Shown: piece by piece, positions 26,459 through 35,707 of the stretch
Layout of the letters: each line of letters begins with the position of its first letter
Numbering within the stretch: position 1 is the first letter of the stretch
NCBI GenBank assembly: GCA_963761325.1
Contig: CAVXGZ010000004.1
Location: 310,001 to 374,000, forward strand
Source: Streptantibioticus_C sp963761325
GTDB lineage: Bacteria > Actinomycetota > Actinomycetes > Streptomycetales > Streptomycetaceae
Reading direction: 5' to 3'
Length of the DNA stretch: 64,000 nucleotides
Notes under the pieces: model-generated
Seen by the model: the letters and a program-made list of their open reading frames with translations, nothing else
Told to the model about the DNA's origin: nothing
Database searches by the model: none
Translations under genes and position numbers: made by a program

Positions 26459-27208
26459 CGGTTGTTCCCCTTGTGGTTCGTTGCTGACCCAGGTGCCGCG
26501 CAGTCCGGAGAAGGACGAGCGCACGTGGATCGGGATGTTGTACCGGCGGGCGTACTCCACGCAGCGGTGCAGCAGCACCTTCGACCCGGAGCTGGACAGC
26601 TCCAGCATGTCCTCGAACGAGATCCAGTTGATCTTACGAGCCTTCTTCACCACGCGCGGGTCGGCGGTGAAGACGCCGTCCACGTCGGTGTAGATCTCGC
26701 AGACCTCGGCGTCCAGCGCCGCCGCCAGCGCGACCGCGGTGGTGTCCGAGCCGCCCCGGCCGAGCGTGGTGATGTCCTTCTTGTCATGCGAGACACCCTG
26801 GAACCCGGCGACGATGGCGATGTTGCCCTCGTCGAGCGCGGTGCGGATCCGGCCGGGGGTGACGTCGATGATGCGCGCTTTGTTGTGGACCGAGTCGGTG
26901 ATCACGCCGGCCTGGCTGCCCGTGAAGGACTGCGCCTCGTGGCCGAGGTTTTTGATCGCCATCGCCAGGAGCGCCATGGAGATGCGCTCGCCGGCGGTCA
27001 GCAGCATGTCGAATTCGCGTCCGGAAGGGATCGGCGATACCTGCTGCGCCAGATCGATCAGCTCGTCCGTCGTGTCGCCCATCGCCGAGACCACGACGAC
27101 CACCTGGTGGCCGCTCTTCTTGGCATCGACGATTCGCTTGGCGACGCGCTTGATGCCTTCGGCATCCGCAACGGATGAGCCGCCGTACTTCTGCACGACA
27201 AGGCCCAC
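25937..27208 (-). CDS. lysC: Aspartate kinase, alpha subunit reading (423 aa)
   Basis: It phosphorylates aspartate, the committed step of the aspartate amino-acid family. The start GTG 27208 gives the classic VGLVVQKYGGSSVAD N-terminus and is preceded by GAGGAG at 5 bases; the upstream in-frame start at 27223 is rejected. Catalytic features include KYGGSSV, GRGGSDTTAVALAAAL and SSFSGLRGTW. Two C-terminal ACT domains (from about residue 265) should bind lysine or threonine for feedback control. An internal ATG at 26458 probably produces a separate beta subunit, as in corynebacteria. Confidence 0.97.
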   Translation of the reverse strand: MGLVVQKYGGSSVADAEGIKRVAKRIVDAKKSGHQVVVVVSAMGDTTDELIDLAQQVSPIPSGREFDMLLTAGERISMALLAMAIKNLGHEAQSFTGSQAGVITDSVHNKARIIDVTPGRIRTALDEGNIAIVAGFQGVSHDKKDITTLGRGGSDTTAVALAAALDAEVCEIYTDVDGVFTADPRVVKKARKINWISFEDMLELSSSGSKVLLHRCVEYARRYNIPIHVRSSFSGLRGTWVSNEPQGEQPMEQAIISGVAHDTSEAKVTVVGVPDKPGVAATIFRAIADSRINIDMVVQNVSAASTGLTDISFTLPKDEGRKAVQALERARAESGYESLRYDDQVAKISLVGAGMKTNPGVTATFFEALSNAGVNIELISTSEIRISVVTRADDVNEAVRAVHTAFGLDSESDEAVVYGGTGR

Positions 27209-27394
27209 GTGCGCTCCTCGCAACTGTCTCTTCTGGGGGCTGTCCCTCAGATCCCCGCGGGGGGAAAGCGTTCGGCTCAGTCTAACGAGCGGGCCGAATT
27301 CAACCCGGACATATCACATCGTGAGATGCACTGCTCACACGACGATCAGCCCGTGGCTCATCCCGCGACCCGCCCTGGCCGCTCAGCCGGAGAG

Positions 27395-27415
27395 CCTGCC
27401 CGCTGCGCGGGCGGG
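27395..27415 (-). terminator. Possible terminator after the recR-DUF5063 genes
   Basis: CCTGCCCGC and GCGGGCGGG (one G-T pair) form a 9-bp stem with a 3-base loop about 58 bases beyond the DUF5063 stop on the minus strand. There is no T-run. The remainder of 27209-27472 shows no gene; it should hold the lysC promoter. Confidence 0.4.
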
Positions 27416-27472
27416 CACACGGACAAGTAAGGCGGCTCACACGGACGGGCGAAACAGAAGTCCGGACGCGGC

Positions 27473-28177
27473 TCAGCCGCGGCGGCGCAGCCCCAGCGGC
27501 TCGGCGATCTCGGCGGCCATGACCTCGCCCGCCGCCTCGGCCAGGTCCTCGTCGCCGGAGGAGGCGTCGGTGTCCAGGCCGTCCAGCTCGTCCAGCGGCG
27601 AGTCGAGCCGCACGTGGGCGACGAGGGACTGCAGGGCGCGCAGCGACGCGCTGGCGGTCGGCCCCCAGTTGGACAGGTAGGAGAACTGCCACCACCACAG
27701 CGCCTCGCTGACCCGGCCGCCGCGGTAGTGGGCGAGCCCGTGGGTCAGGTCGGTCACCACGTCGGCGAGGTCGTCGGAGATCCGGCAGGCGACCGGCATG
27801 CTGCGCGGCACGTACGGGTCGAAGACCTCGGAGTAGACGTCGATCGGGGCGAGCAGCTCGGCCAGCTGCTCGCGCAGCTCGTCGGCGTCCGGCTCGGGAC
27901 CGGCGTCCGGCTCGTAGCGCTCGTCGGGCACGATGTCCTCGTGCGCGCCGAGCCGCCCGCCGGCCAGCATCAGCTGGGAGACCTCCAGCAGCAGGAACGG
28001 CACCGCGCTGTCCGGCTCGTCGCCCTTGGCGACCTCCCTGACCGCCACGATGAAGCTCTCGATCTGGTCGGCGATCTGCACCGCGAAGTCGCCCGGGTCG
28101 CCGGACTCCCCCTGCGGATCGCGCGGCACCGGACGCGAGCTGTTGAGACGCGAAGTGGGAACTGCGGTGTCAGACAT
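27473..28177 (-). CDS. DUF5063 domain protein (234 aa)
   Basis: A cytoplasmic protein of unknown function, conserved in actinobacteria just downstream of recR. Features are AVQIADQIESFIVAVREV near residue 30, a Trp-rich helix EALWWWQFSYLSNWG near residue 160, and an acidic tail. I chose ATG 28177 (AAGGGAGA upstream), which overlaps recR by 8 bases, over the longer reading from 28246. The association with recR and the DNA polymerase III tau gene suggests a conserved neighbourhood, but no function follows from that. Confidence 0.9.
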   Translation of the reverse strand: MSDTAVPTSRLNSSRPVPRDPQGESGDPGDFAVQIADQIESFIVAVREVAKGDEPDSAVPFLLLEVSQLMLAGGRLGAHEDIVPDERYEPDAGPEPDADELREQLAELLAPIDVYSEVFDPYVPRSMPVACRISDDLADVVTDLTHGLAHYRGGRVSEALWWWQFSYLSNWGPTASASLRALQSLVAHVRLDSPLDELDGLDTDASSGDEDLAEAAGEVMAAEIAEPLGLRRRG

Positions 28178-28769
28178 CGAGCAGTCGTCTCCCTTCGAAG
28201 GCACGCCCCAGCGTGACCTCGTCGGCGTATTCCAGGTCGCCGCCAACCGGCAGACCGCTGGCCAGCCGCGTCACCTTGAGGCCCATGGGCTTCACCATGC
28301 GCGCCAGGTAGGTGGCGGTGGCCTCTCCTTCGAGATTCGGATCGGTCGCGAGGATCAACTCGGTCACCACGCCGTCCGCGAGCCGGGCGAGCAGCTCGCG
28401 AATGCGCAGGTCGTCCGGCCCGACGCCCTCGATCGGGCTGATCGCGCCGCCGAGCACGTGGTAGCGGCCCCGGAACTCCCGGGTCCGCTCGACCGCCACG
28501 ACGTCCTTGGGCTCCTCGACCACGCAGATCACCGCGGTGTCCCTGCGCGGGTCGAGGCAGACCCGGCACTGCTCGTCCTGCGCGACGTTTCCGCAGGTCA
28601 CGCAGAACCTGACCTTCTCCTTGACCTCGGAGAGCACGTGGGCCAGCCGCCGGACGTCCGCGGGGTCGGACTGCAGGATGTGGAAGGCGATCCGCTGCGC
28701 GCTCTTGGGCCCCACGCCGGGCAGCCTGCCCAGCTCGTCGATGAGGTCCTGGACCACGCCTTCGTACAC
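28170..28769 (-). CDS. recR: Recombination mediator protein RecR (199 aa)
   Basis: RecR acts with RecO and RecF to load RecA on gapped DNA. The sequence shows the helix-hairpin-helix LGRLPGVGPKSAQRIAFHIL at residues 13-32, a four-cysteine zinc finger (CVTCGNVAQDEQCRVC, 56-71), and the Toprim domain with ICVVEEPKD and ILATDPNLEGEATA. Length and start are standard. It is followed by an overlapping DUF5063 gene and preceded by the ybaB-type gene. Confidence 0.97.
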   Translation of the reverse strand: MYEGVVQDLIDELGRLPGVGPKSAQRIAFHILQSDPADVRRLAHVLSEVKEKVRFCVTCGNVAQDEQCRVCLDPRRDTAVICVVEEPKDVVAVERTREFRGRYHVLGGAISPIEGVGPDDLRIRELLARLADGVVTELILATDPNLEGEATATYLARMVKPMGLKVTRLASGLPVGGDLEYADEVTLGRAFEGRRLLDV

Positions 28770-28899
28770 GCCAGCGCCTTCTTCCGTCGTCCGCTTGTCC
28801 TGATTATCCGCTTGTCCGTTTTCCGGTTCTCGCTGTCCGGCCGATCTTCTCGCGTCCGGTCGTCCGGTGGGAACCGTCCGGCCGGAACAGTCCGAACGG

Positions 28900-29238
28900 T
28901 CAGAAACCGAGGCCGGGCAGTCCGCCGCCGCCCAGGCCCTGGGCGAGCGGGCCGAGCTTGTCCTGCTGGAGCTGGTGGGCGGCGCCGTTCGCGTCCCGGA
29001 CGGCGGCCAGGATCAGGTCGGCGAGGGTCTCGGTGTCGTCCGGATCCACCGCCTTCGGGTCGATCGCCAGCCCCGTCAACTCGCCGGAGCCGCTGACCGT
29101 GGCCTTCACCAGACCGCCGCCCGCGCTGCCCTCGACCCGGGACTCCGCGAGCTGCGCCTGGGCGGCCGCGAGATCCTGCTGCATCTTCTGGGCCTGCTGG
29201 AGCAGTTGCTGCATGTTGGGCTGACCACCGGGATTCAC
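28900..29238 (-). CDS. YbaB/EbfC-family nucleoid-associated protein (112 aa)
   Basis: A small DNA-binding protein that coats the nucleoid as a dimer. The sequence has the typical Gln-rich helix MQQLLQQAQKMQQDLAAAQ, then the conserved core GGLVKATVSGSGELTGLAIDP, and a Gly-rich tail (GLGGGGLPGLGF). I use GTG 29238 (VNPGGQPNMQQ), with AGGAG 7 bases upstream, in preference to a longer frame from 29301. The order dnaX-ybaB-recR is widely conserved in bacteria. Confidence 0.95.
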   Translation of the reverse strand: MNPGGQPNMQQLLQQAQKMQQDLAAAQAQLAESRVEGSAGGGLVKATVSGSGELTGLAIDPKAVDPDDTETLADLILAAVRDANGAAHQLQQDKLGPLAQGLGGGGLPGLGF

Positions 29239-29416
29239 GGTTTCGCTCCTGCCTACGACGACATTCCCACCTGTGCGGTAGGGCGAGCCTACGTGCTCCA
29301 ACGGCCCCGCGCGCTACGCCGTACGGAGGACACGGCGCACCGCGAGGACGACGCGCGCCGGCGCGTCCCGGGGGCGCGCGGCGGCGCCGAAGCGCTCGCG
29401 CGGGGTGAACCCGCCG

Positions 29417-31588
29417 TCACTCGTTCGGGGTCTCGTCGATGACGGTGGCGCCCAGTTCGCGGATGAGCAGTTCGTAGCCGCTGAGCGGGGTGTCGTCGAG
29501 ATCGGGGTCGTCGTCCTCGGGGATGTCGTCCTCGATGGCGACCCGCGGCGCGCTCTGGACGGCGGAGGGCGGCCCGGGGTCGTGCGGCGGCGCGGCGGGC
29601 GGCCGGGCGGGCTGCGGGCGGGCGGCGGGCTGCTGGGGCGCGGCCGGGGGCTGCGGGGCGGCCGGCCGGTCGAAGCCGCCGCCGGACGGCGGGCCGCCGG
29701 GCGCGGGCGGGCGCGTTCCACCGCCGCCCTGGCCGCCGGACGGGTCGACGATCGCCTCGATCTTCCACTCCAGGTGGAAGCTCTCGCTGATCGCCTGGCG
29801 CAGCACCTCGTCGCTGCCGCCGCTGACGAAGCTGTCGCGGGCGCCGGCGTTGGCGAAGCCGAGCTGCAGCGTGACGCCGTCGAACCCGGCGACCTGGGCG
29901 TTCTGGCTGAGCAGGATCCAGGTGAAGCGGCGCCGGTTCTTGACGGCTTCGAGGATGTCGGGCCACATCTGCCGCGCCCGCGAGGCGTCCACGCCGCCGC
30001 CCCGCCCGCCCGCGGCCGGCGCGGCGGCTGGGACGGAGGATGCCGAGGTCGCCGCCGGTGCGGGCGACGCCGCGGGGGCGGCCGGGGCGGACGGTGCGGC
30101 CGTGGTCGGCCAGGCGCCCGGGCGGTGGGCGCTCTCGCCGCCGGGGGCCCGGGTGCCGGTGGGCCAGGCGCCGGGGGCCGGCGAGGCGCCGCCCTGACCC
30201 GCGCCGGGGTCGGGCTCGGCCGCCGCGGCCGGGCCGTCGGCGGGCGGCGGGGCGGGGGCCTGCGACGGCGGGACCGCGGGCGGCGGCTCGGCGGACGCCT
30301 GGGGCGGCGGGGACTGCTGGGGCTGCGGGTGCTGCGGGCGGACCGCGGCCCGGGCCGCGCCGGCGCCGCCGCCGTGGGCCGCCGGGAACGCGTCGGGCTC
30401 GGCGGCGTGGCCGGCGGCGGGCGGCGCGGTGCGGGCCTGCCGCTCCAGCCGGTCGAGGCGGGCCGCGACGGCCCGCTCGTCGTCGTAGGCGGCGGGCAGC
30501 AGCACGCGGGCGCAGATGAGTTCGAGCTGCAGGCGGGGCGAGGTGGCGCCGCGCATCTCCGTCAGGCCGGTGCTGACCAGGTCGGCCGAGCGGCTCAGCT
30601 CGGCGGCTCCGAAGGCGGTGGCCTGCGCCCGCATCCGGTCGAGCACGTCGGCGGGCGCGTCGATCAGGCCGGTGTCGGCCGCCTCCGGCACGGCGGCCAG
30701 GATGACCAGGTCGCGCAGCCGTTCCAGCAGGTCGGCGGCGAACCGGCGCGGATCGTGGCCGCCCTCGATCACCCGGTTGACGATCTGGAAGGCGGCCGCG
30801 CCGTCGGCGGTGGCGAACGCCTCGACCACCGCGTCGAGCAGCGCGCTGTCGGTGTAGCCGAGCAACGCGGTGGCCATGGCGTACGTGACCCCGGACTCGC
30901 CCGCGCCGGCGAGCAGTTGGTCCATCACGGACATCGAGTCGCGCACCGAGCCGGCGCCGGCCCGGACGACCAGCGGATAGACGCCGTCCTCGACCGGGAT
31001 CGACTCGCGGCCGCACACCTCGGCCAGGTAGTCGCGCAGCGTGCCGGGCGGCACCAGCCGGAACGGGTAGTGGTGGGTGCGCGACCGGATGGTGCCGATG
31101 ACCTTCTCCGGCTCGGTGGTCGCGAAGATGAACTTCAGGTGCTCGGGCGGCTCCTCGACCACCTTCAGCAGGGCGTTGAACCCCGCCGAGGTGACCATGT
31201 GGGCCTCGTCGATGATGTAGATCTTGAAACGGCTGGACGCCGGGCCGAAGAACGCCTTCTCCCGCAGGTCGCGCGCGTCGTCCACGCCGCCGTGCGAGGC
31301 CGCGTCGATCTCGATGACGTCGATCGAGCCCGGCCCGTTGCGCGCCAGGTCCCGGCAGGACTGGCAGCTTCCGCACGGGGTCGGGGTGGGTCCCTGCTCG
31401 CAGTTGAGGCAGCGGGCGAGGATCCGCGCGCTGGTCGTCTTGCCGCAGCCGCGCGGACCGCTGAACAGGTACGCGTGGTTGACCCGGTTGTTGCGCAGCG
31501 CCTGCTGCAACGGGTCGGTGACGTGCTCCTGCCCGATGACCTCGGCGAAGGACTCGGGCCGGTAGCGGCGGTACAGAGCGAGAGACAC
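29417..31588 (-). CDS. dnaX: DNA polymerase III subunit gamma/tau (723 aa)
   Basis: The clamp-loader ATPase of the replicative polymerase. The N-terminus ALYRRYRPESFAEVIGQEHV is the family hallmark. Walker A is GPRGCGKTT near residue 43, followed by the zinc module CLNCEQ...CGSCQSC and the DEAH-type Walker B IYIIDEAHM, then the SRF-type region. After about residue 380 comes a long Pro/Ala/Gly-rich linker and a C-terminal domain contacting the polymerase (RQMWPDILEAVKNRRRFTW). The start is GTG 31588 (VSLALYRR); an in-frame start at 31618 is less likely because homologues begin at this point. I see no slippery frameshift site. Confidence 0.96.
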   Translation of the reverse strand: MSLALYRRYRPESFAEVIGQEHVTDPLQQALRNNRVNHAYLFSGPRGCGKTTSARILARCLNCEQGPTPTPCGSCQSCRDLARNGPGSIDVIEIDAASHGGVDDARDLREKAFFGPASSRFKIYIIDEAHMVTSAGFNALLKVVEEPPEHLKFIFATTEPEKVIGTIRSRTHHYPFRLVPPGTLRDYLAEVCGRESIPVEDGVYPLVVRAGAGSVRDSMSVMDQLLAGAGESGVTYAMATALLGYTDSALLDAVVEAFATADGAAAFQIVNRVIEGGHDPRRFAADLLERLRDLVILAAVPEAADTGLIDAPADVLDRMRAQATAFGAAELSRSADLVSTGLTEMRGATSPRLQLELICARVLLPAAYDDERAVAARLDRLERQARTAPPAAGHAAEPDAFPAAHGGGAGAARAAVRPQHPQPQQSPPPQASAEPPPAVPPSQAPAPPPADGPAAAAEPDPGAGQGGASPAPGAWPTGTRAPGGESAHRPGAWPTTAAPSAPAAPAASPAPAATSASSVPAAAPAAGGRGGGVDASRARQMWPDILEAVKNRRRFTWILLSQNAQVAGFDGVTLQLGFANAGARDSFVSGGSDEVLRQAISESFHLEWKIEAIVDPSGGQGGGGTRPPAPGGPPSGGGFDRPAAPQPPAAPQQPAARPQPARPPAAPPHDPGPPSAVQSAPRVAIEDDIPEDDDPDLDDTPLSGYELLIRELGATVIDETPNE

Positions 31589-31869
31589 GCCTACGACGAT
31601 ATCGGGGAGGACGGACAACCGGCGCCGGGCCGGGGCGGCGGCCGGTCCGGCACGCGGTCCTGGGCCACCCGGGAGCGGCCCGGGGCGGCACAGGGAAACA
31701 GCCCCGCGGACCGGCCCTTAGCACAGTGCCGATGCGCTTATCTGAAGATTGCGGATTCCGGATATCGCCCCGGCGGCTCGGGTAATGCTGGACGCAGGGG
31801 TGGGGCGCGGCTTCAGAGGGGGAGCCCGCGGAATGTCCCGCGCCCTTTCGCAGAAAGGCCGGGCAGCAC

Positions 31870-34302
31870 GTGACACAGCCTTTTCACCTTCCGGATTTCT
31901 ACATGCCGTATCCGGCCCGCCTCAGCCCGCATCTTGAGGAGGCCCGGGCGCACACCAAGCGGTGGGCCCGCGGGATGGGGATGCTGGAGGGCTCCGGGAT
32001 CTGGGACGAGGGCGATCTCGACGCGCACGACTACGCGCTGCTGTGCTCCTACACCCACCCCGACGCGACCGGGCCCGACCTGTCGCTGGTCACCGACTGG
32101 TACGTGTGGGTCTTCTTCTTCGACGACCACTTCCTGGAGACCTTCAAGCGCAGCCACGACCGCGAGGGCGGCAAGGCGTACCTCGACCGGTTGCCGATGT
32201 TCATGCCGATGGACCCTGCGGCCGGGGTCCCCGAGCCGACCAACCCGGTCGAGGCCGGGCTCGCCGACCTGTGGGCGCGCACCGTGCCGTCGATGTCGGC
32301 CGCCTGGCGCGCGCGGTTCGCGGAGAGCACCCGCAATCTGCTCAACGAGTCCCTGTGGGAACTGTCGAACATCAATGCGGACCGCATCGCCAATCCGGTC
32401 GAGTACATCGAGATGCGCCGCAAGGTCGGCGGCGCTCCCTGGTCGGCCGGGCTGATCGAGTTCGCCGCACACGCCGAGGTGCCGGCCGCGGTGGCCGGCT
32501 CGCGGCCGATGCGGGTGCTGCGCGACACCTTCTCCGACGGCGTCCACCTGCGCAACGACCTGTTCTCCTACGAGCGCGAGGTCGGCGAGGAGGGCGAGCT
32601 GTCCAACGGTGTCCTGGTGCTGGAGACCTTCCTCGGCTGCACCACGCAGGAGGCCGCCGAGGCGGTCAACGACCTGCTGACCTCCCGGCTCCACCAGTTC
32701 GAGAACACCGCGGTCGTCGAAGTGCCGCCGCTGTGCGTGGAGTTCGGCCTGTCCCCGCAGGAGTGCGCCGACGTCGCCGCGTACGTCAAGGGGCTGCAGG
32801 ACTGGCAGTCCGGCGGCCACGAGTGGCACATGCGCTCCAGCCGGTACATGAACGAGGGCGCGCTGGACGGCGCGTCGGGCCCGGCCTTCTCCCAGCTCCC
32901 CCTCGGGCTGGGCACCTCGGCGGCGAACTGGCGGGCCACCACCGGGCGCATCGAGGCGAACCGGCTGCGCTCCTTCACCTACCGGCCGTTCCAGCGGGTC
33001 GGCCCCTCCCGGCTGCCGGAATTCCGGATGCCGTTCCCGCTCTCGATCAGCCCGCACCTGCCCGGCGCGCGGGACCGGCTGCTGGTGTGGTGCCGTGAGA
33101 CGGGCCTGCTCGCGCCGGACCCGGGCGTGCCGCACTCCTTCGTCTGGGACGAGCACAAGCTCGACGCCCACGACCTGCCGCTGTGCGCGGCCGGCATCCA
33201 CCCGGACGCCTCCGCGGACGCGCTCGACCTGTCGTCGGCCTGGCTGGCCTGGGGCACCTACGCCGACGACTACTACCCGGCGGTCTACGGCCGCACCGGC
33301 GACCTGCTCGGCGCCAGGCTGCGCAACGAGCGGCTGCTGCTGTTCATGCCCGTCGACCCGGCCGCCGACCCGGTGCCGCCCGTGCCGCTCAACGCGATGG
33401 AACGCGGGCTGGCCGACCTGTGGCAGCGCACCGCCGGCCCGCTGGACGCCGACGCGCGGCGCACCTTCCGCGCCACGATCGAGACGATGCTCGCCAGCTG
33501 GCTGTGGGAGCTGGGCAACCAGGCGCAGCACCGCATCCCCGACCCGGTCGACTACGTCGAGATGCGCCGGGCCACCTTCGGCTCCGACCTGACGATGGGG
33601 CTGTGCCGGCTCTCGCACGGCCGCAGGATCCCGCAGGAGGTCTACGACAGCGGCCCCATGCGGTCGCTGGAGCTGGCCGCGAGCGACTACGCGTGCTTCG
33701 TCAACGACGTGTACTCGTACCAGAAGGAGGTCGAGTTCGAGGGCGAGTTCCACAACATCGTCGTGGTGGTGCAGGACTTCTTCGACTGCGACTACCCGGC
33801 CGCACTGCGCATCGTCGACGACCTGATGGACTCCCGGATGCGCGAGTTCCAGCACATCTGCGACAACGAACTGCCGGTCGTCTACGAGGACTTCAAGCTG
33901 GACGCCGAGGCCAGGGCGATCCTGGACGGCTTCGTCGGCGAGCTGCGCAACTGGCTGGCCGGCATCCTCAACTGGCACGAGAACTGCCGCCGCTACCGGG
34001 AGGAGGAGCTGCGCGTGGTCGCCGGATCCGGCGGCCGTCCGGTGCTGCCGGGACGCCCGGACTCCGGTGCCCCGTCAGCCGCGGCGGCGGCCGTGTCCGC
34101 GGTGCTCGCCGGCCGGCCGGCCGGGCTCGGCACCGCGGCGCTGCGCCCGTTCACGCCGGCCGCCGGGCCGCCGGCCGGCGAGGTCCGGCCGGAGCCGGCC
34201 GCCCCGGCCGCGTCCGCCGGGCCGGGCGGCCGGGTGCTCGCCGGCCCGACCGGTCTCGGCAGCGCCTCGGCCCGCGTCCCCCTGGCGCCCGCGCGCGCCT
34301 GA
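31870..34302 (+). CDS. geoA: Geosmin synthase, bifunctional germacradienol/geosmin synthase (810 aa)
   Basis: It converts farnesyl diphosphate to germacradienol in its N-terminal terpene cyclase domain and then to geosmin, the earthy odour compound, in its C-terminal domain. The N-terminal Mg2+ site is DDHFLE (85-90), and the NSE triad is NDLFSYERE (near 228). The second domain begins near residue 375 (RLPEFRMPFPLSISPHL) and carries DDYYP and NDVYSYQKE. The protein is longer than many homologues because of a Pro/Ala/Gly-rich tail after about residue 715. GTG start; monocistronic, divergent from dnaX. Confidence 0.97.
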   Translation: MTQPFHLPDFYMPYPARLSPHLEEARAHTKRWARGMGMLEGSGIWDEGDLDAHDYALLCSYTHPDATGPDLSLVTDWYVWVFFFDDHFLETFKRSHDREGGKAYLDRLPMFMPMDPAAGVPEPTNPVEAGLADLWARTVPSMSAAWRARFAESTRNLLNESLWELSNINADRIANPVEYIEMRRKVGGAPWSAGLIEFAAHAEVPAAVAGSRPMRVLRDTFSDGVHLRNDLFSYEREVGEEGELSNGVLVLETFLGCTTQEAAEAVNDLLTSRLHQFENTAVVEVPPLCVEFGLSPQECADVAAYVKGLQDWQSGGHEWHMRSSRYMNEGALDGASGPAFSQLPLGLGTSAANWRATTGRIEANRLRSFTYRPFQRVGPSRLPEFRMPFPLSISPHLPGARDRLLVWCRETGLLAPDPGVPHSFVWDEHKLDAHDLPLCAAGIHPDASADALDLSSAWLAWGTYADDYYPAVYGRTGDLLGARLRNERLLLFMPVDPAADPVPPVPLNAMERGLADLWQRTAGPLDADARRTFRATIETMLASWLWELGNQAQHRIPDPVDYVEMRRATFGSDLTMGLCRLSHGRRIPQEVYDSGPMRSLELAASDYACFVNDVYSYQKEVEFEGEFHNIVVVVQDFFDCDYPAALRIVDDLMDSRMREFQHICDNELPVVYEDFKLDAEARAILDGFVGELRNWLAGILNWHENCRRYREEELRVVAGSGGRPVLPGRPDSGAPSAAAAAVSAVLAGRPAGLGTAALRPFTPAAGPPAGEVRPEPAAPAASAGPGGRVLAGPTGLGSASARVPLAPARA

Positions 34303-34388
34303 ACGGGTCGCCCGCCGTGCGCTGGCTAGGGTGCAAACGCCGCGAAAGCGGCACCCGCACCCACCGGCGCACGGCGAGAGGCGACCCG

Positions 34389-34808
34389 ATGAACCTGAGC
34401 ATCCGCAACCAGTTCCCGGCCACCGTCACCGGCGTCACGCCCGGCGAGGCGATGGCGGTGGTCAGCAGCCGCACCGACACCGGCCAGGAGCTGACCGCGG
34501 CGGTGACCCGGGAGGCCGTCGAGGCGCTGGGCATCACCGACGGCACCCGGGTGCGCGCGCTGATCAAGTCCACCGAGATCGCGCTGGCCACCGGACCGGT
34601 CGCCGGGGTCACCATCCGCAACCAGATCCCCGGCACGGTCGCCCGCATCGCGCACGGCGGCGCGATGTCGGCCGTCACCCTGACCATCGACGGCGGCGAG
34701 CTGACCGCCGCCATCACCACCGAGTCGGTCCAGGACCTCGGCATCACCATCGGCGCCGAGGTCGTCGCGCTGGTGAAGTCCACCGAGGTGTCGCTGGCCA
34801 CCGGGTGA
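34389..34808 (+). CDS. Molbindin-like protein with two TOBE/Mop domains (139 aa)
   Basis: A small cytoplasmic protein that likely binds molybdate or tungstate. Two repeats of about 66 residues start NLSIRNQFPATVTGVTPGEAM and TIRNQIPGTVARIAHGGAM, each ending in a VRALIKSTE or VVALVKSTE motif, which is the Mop/TOBE signature. The start ATG 34389 follows GAGAGG by 9 bases; a much longer open frame upstream in the geosmin synthase region is a shadow. No molybdate transporter genes are adjacent. Confidence 0.92.
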   Translation: MNLSIRNQFPATVTGVTPGEAMAVVSSRTDTGQELTAAVTREAVEALGITDGTRVRALIKSTEIALATGPVAGVTIRNQIPGTVARIAHGGAMSAVTLTIDGGELTAAITTESVQDLGITIGAEVVALVKSTEVSLATG

Positions 34809-34822
34809 CCCGGCCGACCCGG

Positions 34823-35680
34823 TCAGTGCCAGTGCGCGGGGCGGGTGAAGCCGTCGGGCAGCCGGGTGGCGGCGTCGCCCCTGGCCGCGTTGAGCTGGGG
34901 CTGGGTGAGGAAGACCGCGTCGGTGAGGTCGGCGCCCGACAGGTCCGCGTCGCGCAGGTCGGCGCCGATGACGTCCGCGGTGCGCAGGTCGGCGCCGCGC
35001 AGGTCGGCGGCGACGAGCAGGGCGCCGCGCAGGCTGGCGCCGCGCAGGTCGGCCCGGGCGAGCCGCGCGCCGACCAGGTCGGCGCCGCGGTGGTCTCGGC
35101 GGCGCCCCGGAACGGCCGCGCGGTGCAGTTCGCCGGCCCGCAGCAGCAGCGCGTTGGCCTCCTCGCGGATCGCGGCCACGTCGAGCCCGGCGAGGGTGCC
35201 GGGGTCGGCCCGGGTCAGCGGCTCGATCGCGTCGCGGGTGCGGCGCAGTCCGGCGTGGACCGCGCGGGCCCTCGGCAGGGTCAGCGCCTCGGTGACGTAA
35301 CGCAGCAGCTCGTGGAGCTGGCGCATGACCGGGAAGACCTCGAACATCGCGCGGGCGGTGTCCGGCGCGGCCCGCCAGTCCCGGCCGCCGAAGGTGACCT
35401 GGGAGACCTGCTGGCCGGCGCCGAAGCAGTCGAAGACCGTGCAGCCGTTGAAGCCCTCCTGCCGCAGCCGGGCGTGGATGCCGCAGCGGAAGTCGGTGCG
35501 CAGGTGGGAGCAGGGCCGGCCGGCGTCCTTGCGCACCGCGAAGTCCGCGGACTTCGCGAACGGCAGCGCGACGCAGCACAGCCCGAAGCAGTTGGCGCAG
35601 TCGGCGGTCAGGTCGGCGGGTTCGACGGGCAACGCGGGGTTCTCCTGGCGGCCGGCGGGGCGGAACGGGACGGGCACCAT
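34823..35680 (-). CDS. Pentapeptide-repeat protein with cysteine-rich N-terminal domain (285 aa)
   Basis: The first 90 residues carry clustered cysteines (CANCFGLCC, then CSHLRTDFRCGIH and CTVFDC) that look like a YkgJ-type metal or Fe-S binding module. A helical middle follows. From about residue 200 there are pentapeptide repeats of the A(D/N)LxG form, such as RADLRGASLRGALLVAADLRG, which should fold as a right-handed quadrilateral beta-helix. Some pentapeptide proteins protect DNA gyrase; that role cannot be claimed here. The start is ATG 35680. Confidence 0.9.
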   Translation of the reverse strand: MVPVPFRPAGRQENPALPVEPADLTADCANCFGLCCVALPFAKSADFAVRKDAGRPCSHLRTDFRCGIHARLRQEGFNGCTVFDCFGAGQQVSQVTFGGRDWRAAPDTARAMFEVFPVMRQLHELLRYVTEALTLPRARAVHAGLRRTRDAIEPLTRADPGTLAGLDVAAIREEANALLLRAGELHRAAVPGRRRDHRGADLVGARLARADLRGASLRGALLVAADLRGADLRTADVIGADLRDADLSGADLTDAVFLTQPQLNAARGDAATRLPDGFTRPAHWH

Positions 35681-35707
35681 TGTCCCCCGCCGCCCGGGCC
35701 GCCCGCC

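Noticed and set aside
28770..28899. Repeated CCGCTTGTCC-like and GTCCGG words between ybaB and recR
   Set aside because: Only two or three short imperfect copies, without a CRISPR- or terminator-like arrangement.
29417..31588. Programmed frameshift site in dnaX, as in Escherichia coli
   Set aside because: No A-rich slippery heptamer is visible; the long Pro-rich protein is read through to the end.
31589..31869. Possible signal recognition particle RNA near dnaX
   Set aside because: The dnaX neighbourhood holds such a gene in some actinobacteria, but the conserved GGUCAGGUCCGGAAGGAAGC-like core is not present in this gap. The stretch shows no other gene; it should contain the divergent dnaX and geosmin synthase promoters.
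29405..31873. 822-codon plus-strand frame opposite dnaX
   Set aside because: Shadow of a GC-rich gene; dnaX is unmistakable on the minus strand.
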